From Actinokineospora sp. NBRC 105648 (GTDB taxonomy: Bacteria; Actinomycetota; Actinomycetes; Mycobacteriales; Pseudonocardiaceae): 42,466 nucleotides of DNA. The position numbers and the translations under genes were made by a program. Location of the stretch: contig NZ_BSTR01000048.1 in NCBI RefSeq assembly GCF_030269645.1, positions 18,403 to 60,868 on the forward strand, given 5' to 3'. The notes below the pieces were generated by a model. It saw only the letters and a list, made by a program, of their open reading frames with translations, was not told the DNA's origin and made no database searches. Below, piece by piece: positions 1-9,118 of this stretch (position 1 is the stretch's first letter; each line of letters opens with the position of its first letter).

Positions 1-136
1 CGGTGCGGCGGTGCGGCGGTGCGGCGGTGCGGCGGTGCGGCGGTGCGGCGGTGCGGCGGTGCGGCGGTGCGGCGGTGCGGCGGTGCGGCGGTGCGGCGGT
101 GCGGCGGTGCGGCGGTGCGGCGGTGCGGCGGTGCGG
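1..136. repeat. 8-bp tandem repeat at window start
   Basis: The unit CGGTGCGG is repeated head to tail 17 times without interruption and stops abruptly near position 136. Eight is not a multiple of three, so open frames through it are artefacts that would encode an RRCGGAAV-type repeat. It is probably a contig end created by an unresolved repeat. Confidence 0.95.
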
Positions 137-235
137 GGGCAGCGCGTTGGAGGCCCTGGCGAAGGGCATGGACACTGTGTGCCAGGCGCACCTCCAGTCG
201 CTTCTCGGGAGCGCGCCGTGGTGAGAGGAGGCGTC

Positions 236-430
236 GTGGCTGATGACATCGAAGTCGGTCGTCGGGTCGTCGTGCCGTTCGGGCTGCACGACATCGAAGG
301 CCTCGTTGTCCGTGTCTCCAAGACGGGACCGAAGGTGTGGGTGACGGTCGACCTGGACATCGAGGGCGCCGACGAGCACCTCGTCACCACGTACCCGATC
401 GAAGTGGTCAGGACGACTTCGGCCGCGTGA
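236..430 (+). CDS. Small hypothetical protein (64 aa)
   Basis: The GTG start at 236 is preceded by GAGAGGAGG at a good distance, so the real gene starts here and not in the upstream tandem repeat. The product begins VADDIEVGRRVVVPFGLHD and alternates short hydrophobic strands with charged turns (GLVVRVSKTGPKVWVTVDLD). That suggests a small all-beta, SH3- or KOW-like barrel. It has no signal peptide or membrane segment. I do not recognise a family. It converges on the TetR gene, whose stop lies 15 bp downstream. Confidence 0.6.
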   Translation: MADDIEVGRRVVVPFGLHDIEGLVVRVSKTGPKVWVTVDLDIEGADEHLVTTYPIEVVRTTSAA

Positions 431-445
431 GACCGCGCCCGCTGC

Positions 446-1042
446 TCAGTTCGGGGTGTGGATCAGGGCGGCCAGGGCCATGCCGGTGAGCAGGTCGGCC
501 ATCTGGGCTCGGTCCAGGTGCCTGCTGTGCGGGGTCGAGTTGATCAGCCCGAACACCGCGTGCGCCGCGGCTCGGGCCGTCGGTTCCGCGGTGGTCGGGA
601 CGGCGCCGCGGATGACCTCCACCCAGGTTTCCACGTAGCGGCGTTGCAGGCCGCGGACCTTGCGGCGGTCGGGATCCGTCAGGTTGCCGAGGTTGCGCTC
701 CTGCACCGTGATCAGCGCCGGGTTGTCCAGGGCGAAGTCGACGTGGAAGCGGACCAGTTCCTCGAGCGTGTCGCGCGCGCCCCTGGTCAGGCCTACCCGG
801 GACTGGCCGCCGTCGAGCAGGACCTCGCTGATCGAGGTCAGCATCTCGCCGAGCATGGCGTCCTTGGAGCGGAAGTGCCGGTAGAGGGCCGGTCCGGAGA
901 TGCCGACCGCGGAGCCGATGTCGTCGATGCCGACGCCGTGGAAGCCGTGCCGGGCGAACAGCTCGGCGGCCGCGGCGAGGATCTGTTCGCGTCTGCTCGG
1001 CTTGGCCGGGACGGGTTCCGCTGCTGGTGACACGCGATACAT
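446..1042 (-). CDS. TetR-family repressor of the acyl-CoA carboxylase regulon
   Basis: This 198-aa TetR protein has its DNA-binding domain at about residues 18-65: RREQILAAAAELFARHGF, then GIDDIGSAVGISGPALYRHF, a typical recognition helix. The alpha-helical C-terminal part would bind an acyl-CoA-type ligand. A perfect inverted repeat lies 13 bp upstream of its ATG. Related repeats precede the hydrolase at 2705 and the carboxylase operon at 3545, so I infer an autoregulated local repressor. Known relatives of this arrangement are TetR regulators beside AccA1/AccD1 clusters, such as mycobacterial Rv2506 (BkaR). Identity with BkaR is an inference from context. Confidence 0.85.
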   Translation of the reverse strand: MYRVSPAAEPVPAKPSRREQILAAAAELFARHGFHGVGIDDIGSAVGISGPALYRHFRSKDAMLGEMLTSISEVLLDGGQSRVGLTRGARDTLEELVRFHVDFALDNPALITVQERNLGNLTDPDRRKVRGLQRRYVETWVEVIRGAVPTTAEPTARAAAHAVFGLINSTPHSRHLDRAQMADLLTGMALAALIHTPN

Positions 1043-1054
1043 CGTATGGCAGGC

Positions 1055-1074
1055 CGGTTAGCGACCGCTAACCG
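1055..1074. promoter_or_regulatory. TetR operator, site 1 (autoregulatory)
   Basis: Perfect palindrome with 9-bp arms CGGTTAGCG and CGCTAACCG around a 2-bp centre AC. It lies 13 bp upstream of the TetR start and about 110 bp upstream of the divergent SGNH hydrolase gene. It shares the core GTTAGCGNNCGCTAAC with the sites at 2735 and 3486. Confidence 0.75.
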
Positions 1075-1186
1075 TCTCCTGTTCACCTACTGGTAAGTGT
1101 GAAGAAGTTACCGAACGGTTCCGTGTTGGGTTGGTGGCTGGTAGTGATGACCATGTCGGGAATCCCTCCAACGTCGGAGGCTAGAA

Positions 1187-1984
1187 ATGCGTGTCCCTCG
1201 CTCCTTGGCCGTCGCGGTGCTCGCGGCCTTATCCCTGCTCGGGCTCTCCTCCACCGCGCTGGCCGCCCCGGCCGCCGCGGGGAAGTACGTGGCACTCGGT
1301 GACTCCTACTCCTCCGGCCTCGGCGCGGGCAGCTACGGCAGCAGCGGCAGTTGCAAGCGCAGCAGCAACGCCTACGCCCAGCTGTGGGCCAACGCGCACG
1401 CGCCGTCGGCGTTCTCGTTCGTCGCGTGCTCCGGCGCGGTGACCCAGGACGTCCTCAACAGCCAGGTGTCCGCGATCACCGCCGACACCGCGCTGGTCAC
1501 CATCTCCATCGGTGGCAACGACGCGGGCTTCGTCAGCGTCATGACCGACTGCAACCTCGGGTCGGACTCGACCTGCGTGAGCAAGAACCAGGCGGCGCAG
1601 AACTTCGCGCGCACAACGCTCCCCGCGCGGCTGGACGCGGTCTACACCCAGATCCGCAACCGCGCGCCGTCCGCCCGGGTCGTGGTCTTGGGCTACCCGC
1701 GCATCTACAAGACCGGCGGCTCTTGCGTTGTCGGGCTGAGCGAGACCAAGAGGGCGGCCATCAACCAGTCCTCCGACGTGCTCGCGAGCGTGATCTCCGG
1801 GAAGGCCGCCGCGTACGGCTTCAGCTTCGTCGACGCGCGCACCGCGTTCGCCGGGCACGAGGTGTGCGCCGCGGGCACCCGCTGGATCAACAGCGTGACC
1901 TGGCCGATCGAGGAGTCCTACCACCCGACCGCCGGTGGCCAGAGCGGCGGCTACTACGCCGGGTTGGTCGCGGTCACGGGCTGA
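1187..1984 (+). CDS. Secreted SGNH/GDSL-family lipase-esterase
   Basis: This 265-aa protein has a Sec signal peptide (residues 1-26, cleavage after STALA-A). SGNH block I is GDSYSSG with the predicted nucleophile Ser40. Block III is ISIGGNDAGF with oxyanion Asn111. Block V is YHPT with the catalytic His246. Paired cysteines suggest disulphides outside the cell. The layout matches the small extracellular lipases of streptomycetes, which hydrolyse lipid or aryl esters. The ATG at 1187 is preceded by GGAGG. The gene is divergent from the TetR gene, so the operator at 1055 could affect it, but the distance makes this uncertain. Confidence 0.88.
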   Translation: MRVPRSLAVAVLAALSLLGLSSTALAAPAAAGKYVALGDSYSSGLGAGSYGSSGSCKRSSNAYAQLWANAHAPSAFSFVACSGAVTQDVLNSQVSAITADTALVTISIGGNDAGFVSVMTDCNLGSDSTCVSKNQAAQNFARTTLPARLDAVYTQIRNRAPSARVVVLGYPRIYKTGGSCVVGLSETKRAAINQSSDVLASVISGKAAAYGFSFVDARTAFAGHEVCAAGTRWINSVTWPIEESYHPTAGGQSGGYYAGLVAVTG

Positions 1985-2027
1985 TCGCCACCGGGACGGC
2001 CGTCTCCCGTGCCGGGGAGGCGGCCGT

Positions 2028-2705
2028 TCACGGCGTCAGGAACGTCAGCACCGCGGTGAGGAACCCCTGCGGGTCGGTCCTGTGCACCTCGTGCCCCACC
2101 GCGATGGTGACGGCGCGCCCGTGCGGCAGCCGTTCGGCGAGTTCGAGCACCCACTCCTGCGGCATGTGGCTGGTCGGCCCACCCGCGATGACCAGGGTGG
2201 GCGCGGTGACCTCGGTGAGCCGCTCGCGCCAGCGCGGGTCCGGGTTCGCCACCTGCGCCAGCAGCGGTGCCACGGCGGCCCAGTCGTAGTCGATCGGGTC
2301 GGCGGGCCGGTCCGGCACGTCGCGCTGCCGCGGGTACGGCAGCGGGGCGTCCTCGACGACCAGCCGCTCGACGCGCCGCGGGACCTCCTCGGCGACCAGC
2401 AGCGCCACCAGCCCGCCCGTCGAGTGGCCGACCAGGGTGGCGCTGTCGACGCCCAGCGCGTCCAGGAAGCCGATGACGTCGTCGCGCATGAGCTCGTAGC
2501 TGTACTCGGGGGTGTGCTCGCTTTCGCCGTGGCCGCGCAGGTCGAGGGCGTAGACCCGGCGGTGGTCGGCGAGCTTGGTGGCCACCTCGGACCACCCCGC
2601 CGCGCTGTCGCCCAGCCCGTGCAGCAGCACCAGCGGCGCGGAGTTGGCGTCGCCGAACACCTGGTACGCCAACCGGATCCCGCCGACGTCCACGTGCTCA
2701 GCCAT
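2028..2705 (-). CDS. Alpha/beta hydrolase
   Basis: A 225-aa alpha/beta-hydrolase fold protein. The oxyanion turn is LLHGLGDS (residues 27-34). The nucleophile elbow is GHSTGG with Ser95. The late histidine is in VGHEVHRTDP. There is no signal peptide, so it acts in the cytoplasm. The substrate cannot be read from sequence; an ester or acyl-CoA thioester is plausible because the gene starts 30 bp from an operator shared with the carboxylase operon. It is transcribed towards the SGNH gene, with a 43-bp convergent gap. Confidence 0.85.
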   Translation of the reverse strand: MAEHVDVGGIRLAYQVFGDANSAPLVLLHGLGDSAAGWSEVATKLADHRRVYALDLRGHGESEHTPEYSYELMRDDVIGFLDALGVDSATLVGHSTGGLVALLVAEEVPRRVERLVVEDAPLPYPRQRDVPDRPADPIDYDWAAVAPLLAQVANPDPRWRERLTEVTAPTLVIAGGPTSHMPQEWVLELAERLPHGRAVTIAVGHEVHRTDPQGFLTAVLTFLTP

Positions 2706-2734
2706 GCCCTCACCGTAGCCGGGAACCAGGTCGT

Positions 2735-2756
2735 CCGGTTATCGAGCGCTAACCGG
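2735..2756. promoter_or_regulatory. TetR operator, site 2
   Basis: Inverted repeat with 10-bp arms CCGGTTATCG and CGCTAACCGG around AG, with one mismatch between the arms. It lies between the divergent hydrolase (start 2705) and the membrane-anchored protein (start 2815), so it may control either or both. Confidence 0.7.
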
Positions 2757-2814
2757 GCCGGGAGGATTGATCATTCGCCGGTCCGGCGGAGTGGGCCGGC
2801 GCTAGCGTGTCCCC

Positions 2815-3405
2815 ATGCCTGTTGTGCTGCGGCGGATACCGCGTTGGCTGGTCATCACGCTGGTCGTGGCGGGCGTCGTCACCAGCTGCTCGGTGGTGTT
2901 CCGGTGGAACCGGCCGACCAAGTCCGGGGCCGAGAGCATGGTCGCCGACTACACCGGCGCACGCAGTGTCACCTGCACCGAACCCACCGGCGAGGCCTAC
3001 TTCAGGTGCCTCCTGCGCGACGACGCCGGCCGGTACGGCCGCTCGGTCACCGTGCGCGACGAGCTGTCAAAGGGCCGCCAGGGCGTCCCCAGCTTCCACG
3101 AGTGGTTCGACCCGGAGTTCAACACCACCTACGACTACCGCCTGGGTCCGGACCTCTTCCTCGACACCCCGCTCAACGCCGACACCGAGCCCGTCCTGGC
3201 CAAGCTGATCGACGCGAAGGTCAGGTGGGCGACCGAGGCCCTGACCCTCGGCGGCACCCCGACCCAGGTGCGGTGCCCGGTGCCCCCGGACCGCACGTCC
3301 GAGACGTGCTGGGTGACCGGTCTGGCGAGGTCTGCCACCCTCACCAGGACCAGCTCGATCTCCTACACCATCCGGGTCCAGTTCACCGACCCCCGCGCCC
3401 GCTGA
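2815..3405 (+). CDS. Membrane-anchored hypothetical protein
   Basis: A 196-aa protein with an N-terminal hydrophobic segment (about residues 11-25) ending in VVTSC, which could be read as a degenerate lipobox or simply a membrane anchor. The remainder is hydrophilic and extracytoplasmic, with scattered cysteines (VTCTEP, FRCLL, VRCPVP, ETCW) that could form disulphides. I do not recognise the family. No clear ribosome-binding site precedes the ATG; a leaderless transcript is possible. The shared operator at 2735 suggests co-regulation with the neighbouring acyl-CoA genes. Confidence 0.7.
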   Translation: MPVVLRRIPRWLVITLVVAGVVTSCSVVFRWNRPTKSGAESMVADYTGARSVTCTEPTGEAYFRCLLRDDAGRYGRSVTVRDELSKGRQGVPSFHEWFDPEFNTTYDYRLGPDLFLDTPLNADTEPVLAKLIDAKVRWATEALTLGGTPTQVRCPVPPDRTSETCWVTGLARSATLTRTSSISYTIRVQFTDPRAR

Positions 3406-3485
3406 GCCCCGCTCACCCCAGGCCCCACTCCCGCACCACCCGGGCGCGCCCGCTCGGGTGTGACGGCCGATACTGGACCGTGGAC

Positions 3486-3501
3486 GTTAGCGAGCGCTAA
3501 C
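3486..3501. promoter_or_regulatory. TetR operator, site 3 (carboxylase operon)
   Basis: Perfect repeat GTTAGCG-AG-CGCTAAC, centred about 51 bp upstream of the carboxylase beta-subunit start. It is the closest match to the repressor's own site at 1055. Confidence 0.75.
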
Positions 3502-3513
3502 ATCGACCCAGTA

Positions 3514-3529
3514 GTTAACGACGACTAAC
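3514..3529. promoter_or_regulatory. TetR operator, site 4 (degenerate)
   Basis: GTTAACG-AC-GACTAAC is a weaker copy of the same pattern, centred 28 bp from site 3 (close to three helical turns). The spacing fits cooperative binding of two dimers just upstream of the operon's ribosome-binding site. Confidence 0.55.
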
Positions 3530-3544
3530 CGCGCGAGGAGCGAG

Positions 3545-5158
3545 ATGGACGCGCCCGTTCTGCGCAGCTCAGCGGATCCCGCCGACGAGGCGTTCCAGCG
3601 CAACGCCAAGGGGCACGCCGAGCTGGTCAACGACCTGCGCGACCGGCTGGCTCAGGCCGCCCTCGGCGGCCCGGAGAAGGCCAGGGCCCGGCACGTCGCG
3701 CGCGGCAAGCTGCTGCCCCGCGACCGGGTCGACACCCTGCTCGACCCGGGGTCGCCGTTCCTGGAGCTGTCCCCGCTGGCGGCCACCGGCCTCTACGGCG
3801 ACGACGCCCCGGCCGCCGGGATCATCACCGGCGTGGGCCGGGTGTCCGGCCGCGAGGTGGTCGTCGTGGCCAACGACGCCACCGTCAAGGGCGGCACCTA
3901 CTACCCGCTCACGGTCAAGAAGCACCTGCGCGCCCAAGAGGTCGCCCTGCAGAACAACCTGCCGTGCGTCTACCTCGTGGACTCCGGCGGCGCGTTCCTG
4001 CCCAAACAGGACGACGTCTTTCCCGACCGGGACCACTTCGGCCGGATCTTCTTCAACCAGGCCACCATGTCGGCGCAGGCCATCCCGCAGATCGCGGCTG
4101 TGCTGGGTTCCTGCACCGCCGGTGGCGCGTACGTGCCCGCGATGAGCGACGAGGCCGTCATCGTCCGCGAGCAGGGCACGATCTTCCTCGGCGGCCCCCC
4201 GCTGGTGAAGGCCGCGACCGGCGAGGTGGTCAGCGCCGAGGACCTCGGCGGCGGCGACGTGCACTCCCGGGTCTCCGGGGTCACCGACCACCTGGCCGAC
4301 GACGACACGCACGCCCTCAACATCGTCCGCTCCATCGTCAGCACCCTCGGTCCGCGCGCCGCCCGCCCGTGGGACGTGGCGCCGGTCGAGGAGCCCGCGG
4401 TCGACCCGTCGACCCTCTACGGCGTCGTGCCCACCGACTCGCGCACCCCCTACGACGTGCGCGAGGTCATCGCGCGGATCGTCGACGGCAGCCGGTTCCG
4501 CGAGTTCAAGAAGGAGTACGGCTCGACCCTGGTCACCGGGTTCGCCCGGGTGCACGGCCACCCGGTCGGCATCGTGGCCAACAACGGGGTGCTGTTCTCC
4601 GAGTCGGCCATGAAGGGCGCGCACTTCATCGAGCTGTGCGACCAGCGCAGCATCCCGCTGCTCTACCTGCAGAACATCACCGGCTTCATGGTCGGCCGCG
4701 ACTACGAGGCGGGCGGCATCGCCAAGCACGGTGCCAAGATGGTCACCGCCACGGCGTGCGCGCGGGTGCCGAAGTTCACCGTGGTCATCGGCGGCTCGTT
4801 CGGCGCGGGCAACTACTCGATGTGCGGCCGGGCGTACTCGCCCCGCTTCCTCTGGATGTGGCCGAACGCGCGGATCAGCGTGATGGGCGGCGAGCAGGCC
4901 GCCTCGGTGCTCTCCACCGTCCGCCGCGACCAGATCGAGGGCGCGGGCGGCGAGTGGTCCGCTGAGGACGAGGACGCCTTCAAGGACCCGATCCGCGCGC
5001 AGTACGAGGAGCAGGGCAACCCGTACTACTCGACCGCGCGGCTGTGGGACGACGGCGTGATCGACCCGGCCGACACCCGCCAGGTGCTCGGCCTCGCGCT
5101 GTCGGCCGCGGCCAACGCGCCCCTGGCCCCTGTCCGCTACGGCGTCTTCCGGATGTGA
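3545..5158 (+). CDS. accD1: Acyl-CoA carboxylase beta subunit (methylcrotonoyl-CoA carboxylase type)
   Basis: A 537-aa carboxyltransferase subunit. It transfers CO2 from carboxybiotin to an acyl-CoA, most likely 3-methylcrotonyl-CoA. The crotonase-fold halves are visible: [16 protein letters not shown] and [16 protein letters not shown] in the first, [17 protein letters not shown] and [10 protein letters not shown] in the second. The segment [20 protein letters not shown] matches the MCC-type signature better than the propionyl-CoA type. Length is normal for AccD1/MccB. GCGAGGAGCG precedes the ATG. It is the first gene of a tight three-gene operon under two TetR operators. In Mycobacterium, AccA1-AccD1 is the MCC of leucine degradation. 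Confidence 0.93.
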   Translation: MDAPVLRSSADPADEAFQRNAKGHAELVNDLRDRLAQAALGGPEKARARHVARGKLLPRDRVDTLLDPGSPFLELSPLAATGLYGDDAPAAGIITGVGRVSGREVVVVANDATVKGGTYYPLTVKKHLRAQEVALQNNLPCVYLVDSGGAFLPKQDDVFPDRDHFGRIFFNQATMSAQAIPQIAAVLGSCTAGGAYVPAMSDEAVIVREQGTIFLGGPPLVKAATGEVVSAEDLGGGDVHSRVSGVTDHLADDDTHALNIVRSIVSTLGPRAARPWDVAPVEEPAVDPSTLYGVVPTDSRTPYDVREVIARIVDGSRFREFKKEYGSTLVTGFARVHGHPVGIVANNGVLFSESAMKGAHFIELCDQRSIPLLYLQNITGFMVGRDYEAGGIAKHGAKMVTATACARVPKFTVVIGGSFGAGNYSMCGRAYSPRFLWMWPNARISVMGGEQAASVLSTVRRDQIEGAGGEWSAEDEDAFKDPIRAQYEEQGNPYYSTARLWDDGVIDPADTRQVLGLALSAAANAPLAPVRYGVFRM

Positions 5159-5160
5159 GC

Positions 5161-7146
5161 ATGTTCTCCAGCGTTCTGATCGCCAACCGGGGCGAGATCG
5201 CGGTCCGCGTGATCTCCACCCTGCGCCGCCTGGGCATCCGCTCGGTCGCGGTCTACAGCGACGCCGACGCGGGCGCGCGGCACGTGCGTGAGGCCGACGA
5301 GGCCGTGCGCATCGGGCCCGCGTCCGCCCGAGAGAGCTACCTGTCGATCGACAAGGTGGTCGCCGCCGCGCTCGAGACCGGCGCCGAGGCGGTGCACCCG
5401 GGCTACGGGTTCCTCGCCGAGAACGTCGAGTTCGCCCGCGCGTGCGCCGCTGCGGGGCTGATCTTCATCGGCCCGCCCGCCGCGGCCATCGATGCGATGG
5501 GCGACAAGATCCGGGCCAAGCTGACGGTGAGCGCGGCGGGTGTGCCGGTCGTGCCCGGCCGCACCGAGCCGGACATGTCCGACGACGACCTGGTCGCCGC
5601 CGCCGCGGAGATCGGCTTCCCGGTGCTGCTCAAGCCGTCCGCCGGTGGCGGTGGCAAGGGGATGCGGCTGGTCGAGGAGGCGTCCGGGCTGCGCGCGGCG
5701 ATCGAGTCGGCGCGCCGGGAGGCCCGCGGGTCCTTCGGCGACGAGACGCTGCTGATCGAGCGGTTCGTGCTGCGGCCCCGGCACATCGAGATCCAGGTCA
5801 TGGCCGACTCGCACGGGCACGCCATCCACCTCGGCGAGCGCGAGTGCAGCCTGCAGCGGCGGCACCAGAAGATCATCGAGGAGGCGCCGTCGCCGCTGCT
5901 CGACGCGGCCACCCGGGCCCGGATGGGCGCGGCGGCGGTGGACGCGGCCAAGGCGGTCGACTACAGCGGCGCGGGCACGGTGGAGTTCATCGTCTCCGCC
6001 GACCGGCCGGACGAGTTCTTCTTCATGGAGATGAACACCCGGCTGCAGGTGGAGCACCCGGTCACCGAGCAGGTCACCGGCCTCGACCTCGTCGAGCTGC
6101 AGGTCCGGGTCGCCGCAGGGGAGCGGCTCGGGCTCACGCAGGACGACGTGGTGCTGCGCGGCCACGCGATCGAGGCCCGGGTGTACGCCGAGGACCCGGC
6201 CACCGGGTTCCTGCCCACCGGTGGCCGCGTTCTCGGGCTGCGCCAGTCCAGCGCGGACTGGGCACGGCTGGACTCGGGGCTGCTGCCCGGTTCGGTGGTC
6301 GGCTCGGACTACGACCCGATGCTGGCCAAGGTCATCGCCACCGGTGCCGACCGCGCCCAGGCGATCGACCGGCTCTCCGCCGCGCTGGGGGCCACCGCGG
6401 TCCTGGGCGTGGGCACCAACATCGCGTTCCTGCGGGCGCTGCTGGCCGACGCCGACGTGCGCGCGGGTCGGCTCGACACCCAGCTGGTCGAGCGCAGGCT
6501 CGCCGAGCTGACCAGGGTCGAGGATGTGCCGGACGAGGTGTTCGCCGCCGCCGCGCTCGCCGAGCTGGCGTCGATGCAGCCGACCGGCGCGGTCGTCGAC
6601 CCGTGGGCCGTGCCCAACGGGTGGCGTCTCGGTCAGCCTGCCCCGGTCGCCCTGCGGTTCACCTGTGGTGACCGTGCGGTGACGGTTCGGGTGACTGGCA
6701 CGCCTTCGGCGGCAACGGTTTCCGTGGACGACGGCGAGGCCGTGTCGGCTTCTGTGTCCGCTGTGGACGATGAGCTGCGGGTGACCCACAACGGTCGCGC
6801 GGTGCGCTTCGCGTCCGCTGTGGACGGTGACACCCGGTGGCTGGCCAGGGATGGCCGGGCCTGGGCGGTCGCCGAGCACTCGGTGCTCGAGGGCGCCGCG
6901 GCGGCGGCTGGCGCGGGCGGACCGGTCACCAGCCCGATGCCCGGCACCGTGCTGGTCGTCAAGGTCTCGACCGGCGACGCGGTGACCGCGGGCACGCCGC
7001 TGCTCGTGGTCGAGGCGATGAAGATGGAGCACACCATCACCGCGAAGGTCGACGGTGTGGTCTCCGAACTCCCGGTTCAGGCGGGCCAACAGGTCGCGCT
7101 GAACCAGATCCTGGCCGTGGTGACCCCATCGGAGGACCTGACGTGA
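5161..7146 (+). CDS. accA1: Biotin carboxylase/biotin carboxyl carrier alpha subunit
   Basis: A 661-aa subunit that carboxylates its own biotin with ATP and bicarbonate and supplies the beta subunit. The biotin carboxylase N-domain starts at [17 protein letters not shown]. The ATP-grasp glycine loop is [11 protein letters not shown] (158-168), and the active-site region contains [16 protein letters not shown]. The C-terminal carrier domain has the biotinylation motif EAMKMEH with Lys621. The ATG at 5161 lies 2 bp after the accD1 stop. A longer upstream frame overlapping accD1 is not credible because the conserved domain starts exactly here. The stop overlaps the next gene's GTG. Confidence 0.94.
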   Translation: MFSSVLIANRGEIAVRVISTLRRLGIRSVAVYSDADAGARHVREADEAVRIGPASARESYLSIDKVVAAALETGAEAVHPGYGFLAENVEFARACAAAGLIFIGPPAAAIDAMGDKIRAKLTVSAAGVPVVPGRTEPDMSDDDLVAAAAEIGFPVLLKPSAGGGGKGMRLVEEASGLRAAIESARREARGSFGDETLLIERFVLRPRHIEIQVMADSHGHAIHLGERECSLQRRHQKIIEEAPSPLLDAATRARMGAAAVDAAKAVDYSGAGTVEFIVSADRPDEFFFMEMNTRLQVEHPVTEQVTGLDLVELQVRVAAGERLGLTQDDVVLRGHAIEARVYAEDPATGFLPTGGRVLGLRQSSADWARLDSGLLPGSVVGSDYDPMLAKVIATGADRAQAIDRLSAALGATAVLGVGTNIAFLRALLADADVRAGRLDTQLVERRLAELTRVEDVPDEVFAAAALAELASMQPTGAVVDPWAVPNGWRLGQPAPVALRFTCGDRAVTVRVTGTPSAATVSVDDGEAVSASVSAVDDELRVTHNGRAVRFASAVDGDTRWLARDGRAWAVAEHSVLEGAAAAAGAGGPVTSPMPGTVLVVKVSTGDAVTAGTPLLVVEAMKMEHTITAKVDGVVSELPVQAGQQVALNQILAVVTPSEDLT

Positions 7147-8297
7147 TCGACCTGACGCTGGACGAGGAGCACGAGGCGCTCCGCAAGACCGTCCAAGAGT
7201 TCGCCCGCGAGGAGGTCGCCCCGGTCATCGGCGACTTCTACGAGCGCGAGGAGTTCCCGTACGAGATCGTCGCCAAGATGGGCGCCATGGGCCTGTTCGG
7301 CCTGCCCATCAGCGAGGAGTACGGCGGCATGGGCGGGGACTACTTCGCGCTGTGCCTGGCGCTGGAGGAGTTGGCCAGGGTCGACTCGTCGGTGGCGATC
7401 ACGCTGGAGGCCGGGGTGTCGCTGGGCGCGATGCCGCTCTACCGGTTCGGCACCGAGGAGCAGAAGCGGCGCTGGCTGCCGGAGCTGGCCGCGGGCACCA
7501 AGCTCGGCGCGTTCGGGCTCACCGAGCCCGGCGGCGGCTCGGACGCGGGTGCCACCCGCACCACCGCCAAGCTCGACGGCGGCGAGTGGGTCGTCAACGG
7601 CTCCAAGGCGTTCATCACCAACTCCGGCACCGACATCACCACCCTGGTCACCGCCACCGCGGTCACCGGGGTCAAGGACGACGGCCGCAAGGAGATCTCG
7701 GCGATCATCATCCCGGCGGGCACGCCCGGGTTCGCGGTGTCGAAGAAGTACTCCAAGGTCGGCTGGAACGCCTCCGACACCCGTGAGCTCTCCTTCGCCG
7801 ACGTGCGTGTGCCCGCCGAGAACGTGCTCGGCCAGGTGGGCCGCGGCTACGCGCAGTTCCTGTCCACTTTGGACGAGGGACGGGTGGCGATCGCCGCGCT
7901 GTCAGTGGGTCTGGCGCAGGGCTGCGTGGACGAGTCGCTGCGCTACGTGGGCGAGCGCGAGGCGTTCGGCCGCAAGATCGGCCAGTACCAGGCGATCCAG
8001 TTCAAGATCGCCGACATGGAGACCCGGGTGCACACCTCCCGGCTGGCCTACTACGCCGCGGCGGCGAAGATGGTGCGCGGCGAGCCGTTCAAGCGCGAGG
8101 CCGCGATCGCCAAGCTGGTGGCCTCCAACGCCGCGATGGACAACGCCCGCGACGCCACCCAGATCTTCGGCGGGTACGGCTTCATGAACGAGTTCCCGGT
8201 CGGCCGCTTCTACCGCGACGCCAAGATCCTGGAGATCGGCGAGGGCACCAGCGAGGTGCAGCGCATGCTCATCGCGCGCGAGCTCGGCCTGCGCTGA
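7143..8297 (+). CDS. Acyl-CoA dehydrogenase (AcdH/FadE19-like)
   Basis: A 384-aa FAD enzyme oxidising an acyl-CoA to the 2-enoyl-CoA. Visible motifs: [15 protein letters not shown] (FAD/substrate loop), [50 protein letters not shown], and [13 protein letters not shown] with Glu367 at the usual catalytic-base position. Isovaleryl-CoA dehydrogenases usually carry the base elsewhere, so a broader short/branched-chain substrate like Streptomyces AcdH is the better guess. The GTG at 7143 overlaps the accA1 stop (GTGA), indicating translational coupling. Together the three genes convert a branched-chain acyl-CoA to its carboxylated enoyl-CoA. No hydratase or lyase gene follows. Confidence 0.92.
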   Translation: MIDLTLDEEHEALRKTVQEFAREEVAPVIGDFYEREEFPYEIVAKMGAMGLFGLPISEEYGGMGGDYFALCLALEELARVDSSVAITLEAGVSLGAMPLYRFGTEEQKRRWLPELAAGTKLGAFGLTEPGGGSDAGATRTTAKLDGGEWVVNGSKAFITNSGTDITTLVTATAVTGVKDDGRKEISAIIIPAGTPGFAVSKKYSKVGWNASDTRELSFADVRVPAENVLGQVGRGYAQFLSTLDEGRVAIAALSVGLAQGCVDESLRYVGEREAFGRKIGQYQAIQFKIADMETRVHTSRLAYYAAAAKMVRGEPFKREAAIAKLVASNAAMDNARDATQIFGGYGFMNEFPVGRFYRDAKILEIGEGTSEVQRMLIARELGLR

Positions 8298-8783
8298 GGC
8301 GGTCCGCAGGCCGCGGTCGGCGGCGACGGGCTCAAGCAACCGGGGCCTGCGGTAGGCCCGGTACTCGCCGGGTACGCGTTCGTACGGGTAGCTGATCCGG
8401 CGGTACCGGGTTCCCACGCCACCGGCCTGCTCGTACCCCCAGTACGAGCAGTGCCCGGTGTCGGCCCACCGCTCGAAGAGCACGGCGTGCCGGGAGTTGT
8501 GGTCACCTATCGGGTCGATCAGCGCGTCACCGGCGCGCAGCTCGCCCTTGTCGATCTCGGTCGCGATGGCCACCAGGCCCCGGGTGTTCAGCCCGCCACC
8601 GGGGTCGGCGGGCCTGCCCGGCAGACCCCAGGCCATCGAGACGTAGCCCGAGCAGTCGGTCCGGTAGGTGCCGCAGTGGTTGGTGTGGTGGGCCCGCTGG
8701 TCGTAGGGGACCGGTGGGAACCAGCTCCGCGCCCGGGTGATGATCCGCGCGGGAGTGGTCGGCCCGGCCGCCACCAGCACTCA
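8298..8783 (-). pseudogene. Degenerate paralogue of the secreted NlpC/P60-like protein
   Basis: The reverse strand here is a clear paralogue of the protein at 9119-9697: TPARIITRARSW, YRTDCSGYVSMAWGLP, RAGDALIDPIGD, YWGYEQAGG and YRAYRRPRL all align. Three defects stand out. An in-frame TGA at 8781-8783 sits where the intact copy reads through from its signal region. No signal peptide is encoded upstream. The normal stop after YRRPRL (about 8330) is missing, so the frame runs on antisense into the dehydrogenase gene to 7902. Translation from GTG 8780 could still make a cytoplasmic protein, but loss of function is likelier. Catalytic Cys and His are retained. Confidence 0.65.
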
Positions 8784-8971
8784 CACTGACGAGGCTGGAC
8801 TGACGGGGGTGCCCGGCTCCCCTCCGGGTCTCCCCGCGGCGACCGGGCCGGTGGAAACCGCCCGCGGCGCGAACGCGGCCTGCGTGGCGGTGGTGGTCGA
8901 CATGCCGGTGTCACACACCACGGCTCCCCCCAACCTTGATGCGCCAAGGCTTCCGGTGCGGTCTAGAGGAC

Positions 8972-8981
8972 GCCTATAGGC
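8972..8981. promoter_or_regulatory. Short palindrome GCCTATAGGC
   Basis: A 10-bp perfect palindrome in the 335-bp non-coding gap (8784-9118) between the decayed and intact NlpC-like copies. It shares CTATAGG with the repeat at 9083. Otherwise I see no gene in the gap. Confidence 0.3.
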
Positions 8982-9082
8982 CTGGCGGCAACTTCGGCCC
9001 CGCGCCTGCCACGAGTTGCCGGTAGCGCAAGGGTTGCCGGTGGTACGTGAACGGATTTCGCCTGGATGCGGCGGTTCGTGGG

Positions 9083-9105
9083 GACCTATAGGAAATCTAT
9101 AGGTC
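9083..9105. promoter_or_regulatory. Perfect inverted repeat GACCTATAG-N5-CTATAGGTC
   Basis: Nine-bp arms separated by GAAAT, just 3' of the intact NlpC-like gene and upstream of its decayed copy. The half-site CTATAGGTC recurs at 9791-9799 across the stop codon of the methyltransferase, so the same 9-mer brackets the intact gene. It may be an operator or a footprint of duplication. Confidence 0.4.
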
Positions 9106-9118
9106 GACCGGGTGCGGC

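Noticed and set aside
1..136. CRISPR-like array
   Set aside because: Repeats are 8 bp and contiguous without spacers.
3..243. Open frames through the 8-bp repeat encoding RRCGGAAV repeats
   Set aside because: All frames through an 8-bp repeat lacking stops are open; there is no ribosome-binding site, and the only supported start in the region is GTG 236.
5044..5160. Upstream extension of the biotin carboxylase subunit
   Set aside because: It overlaps the end of accD1, and the conserved [16 protein letters not shown] start coincides with ATG 5161.
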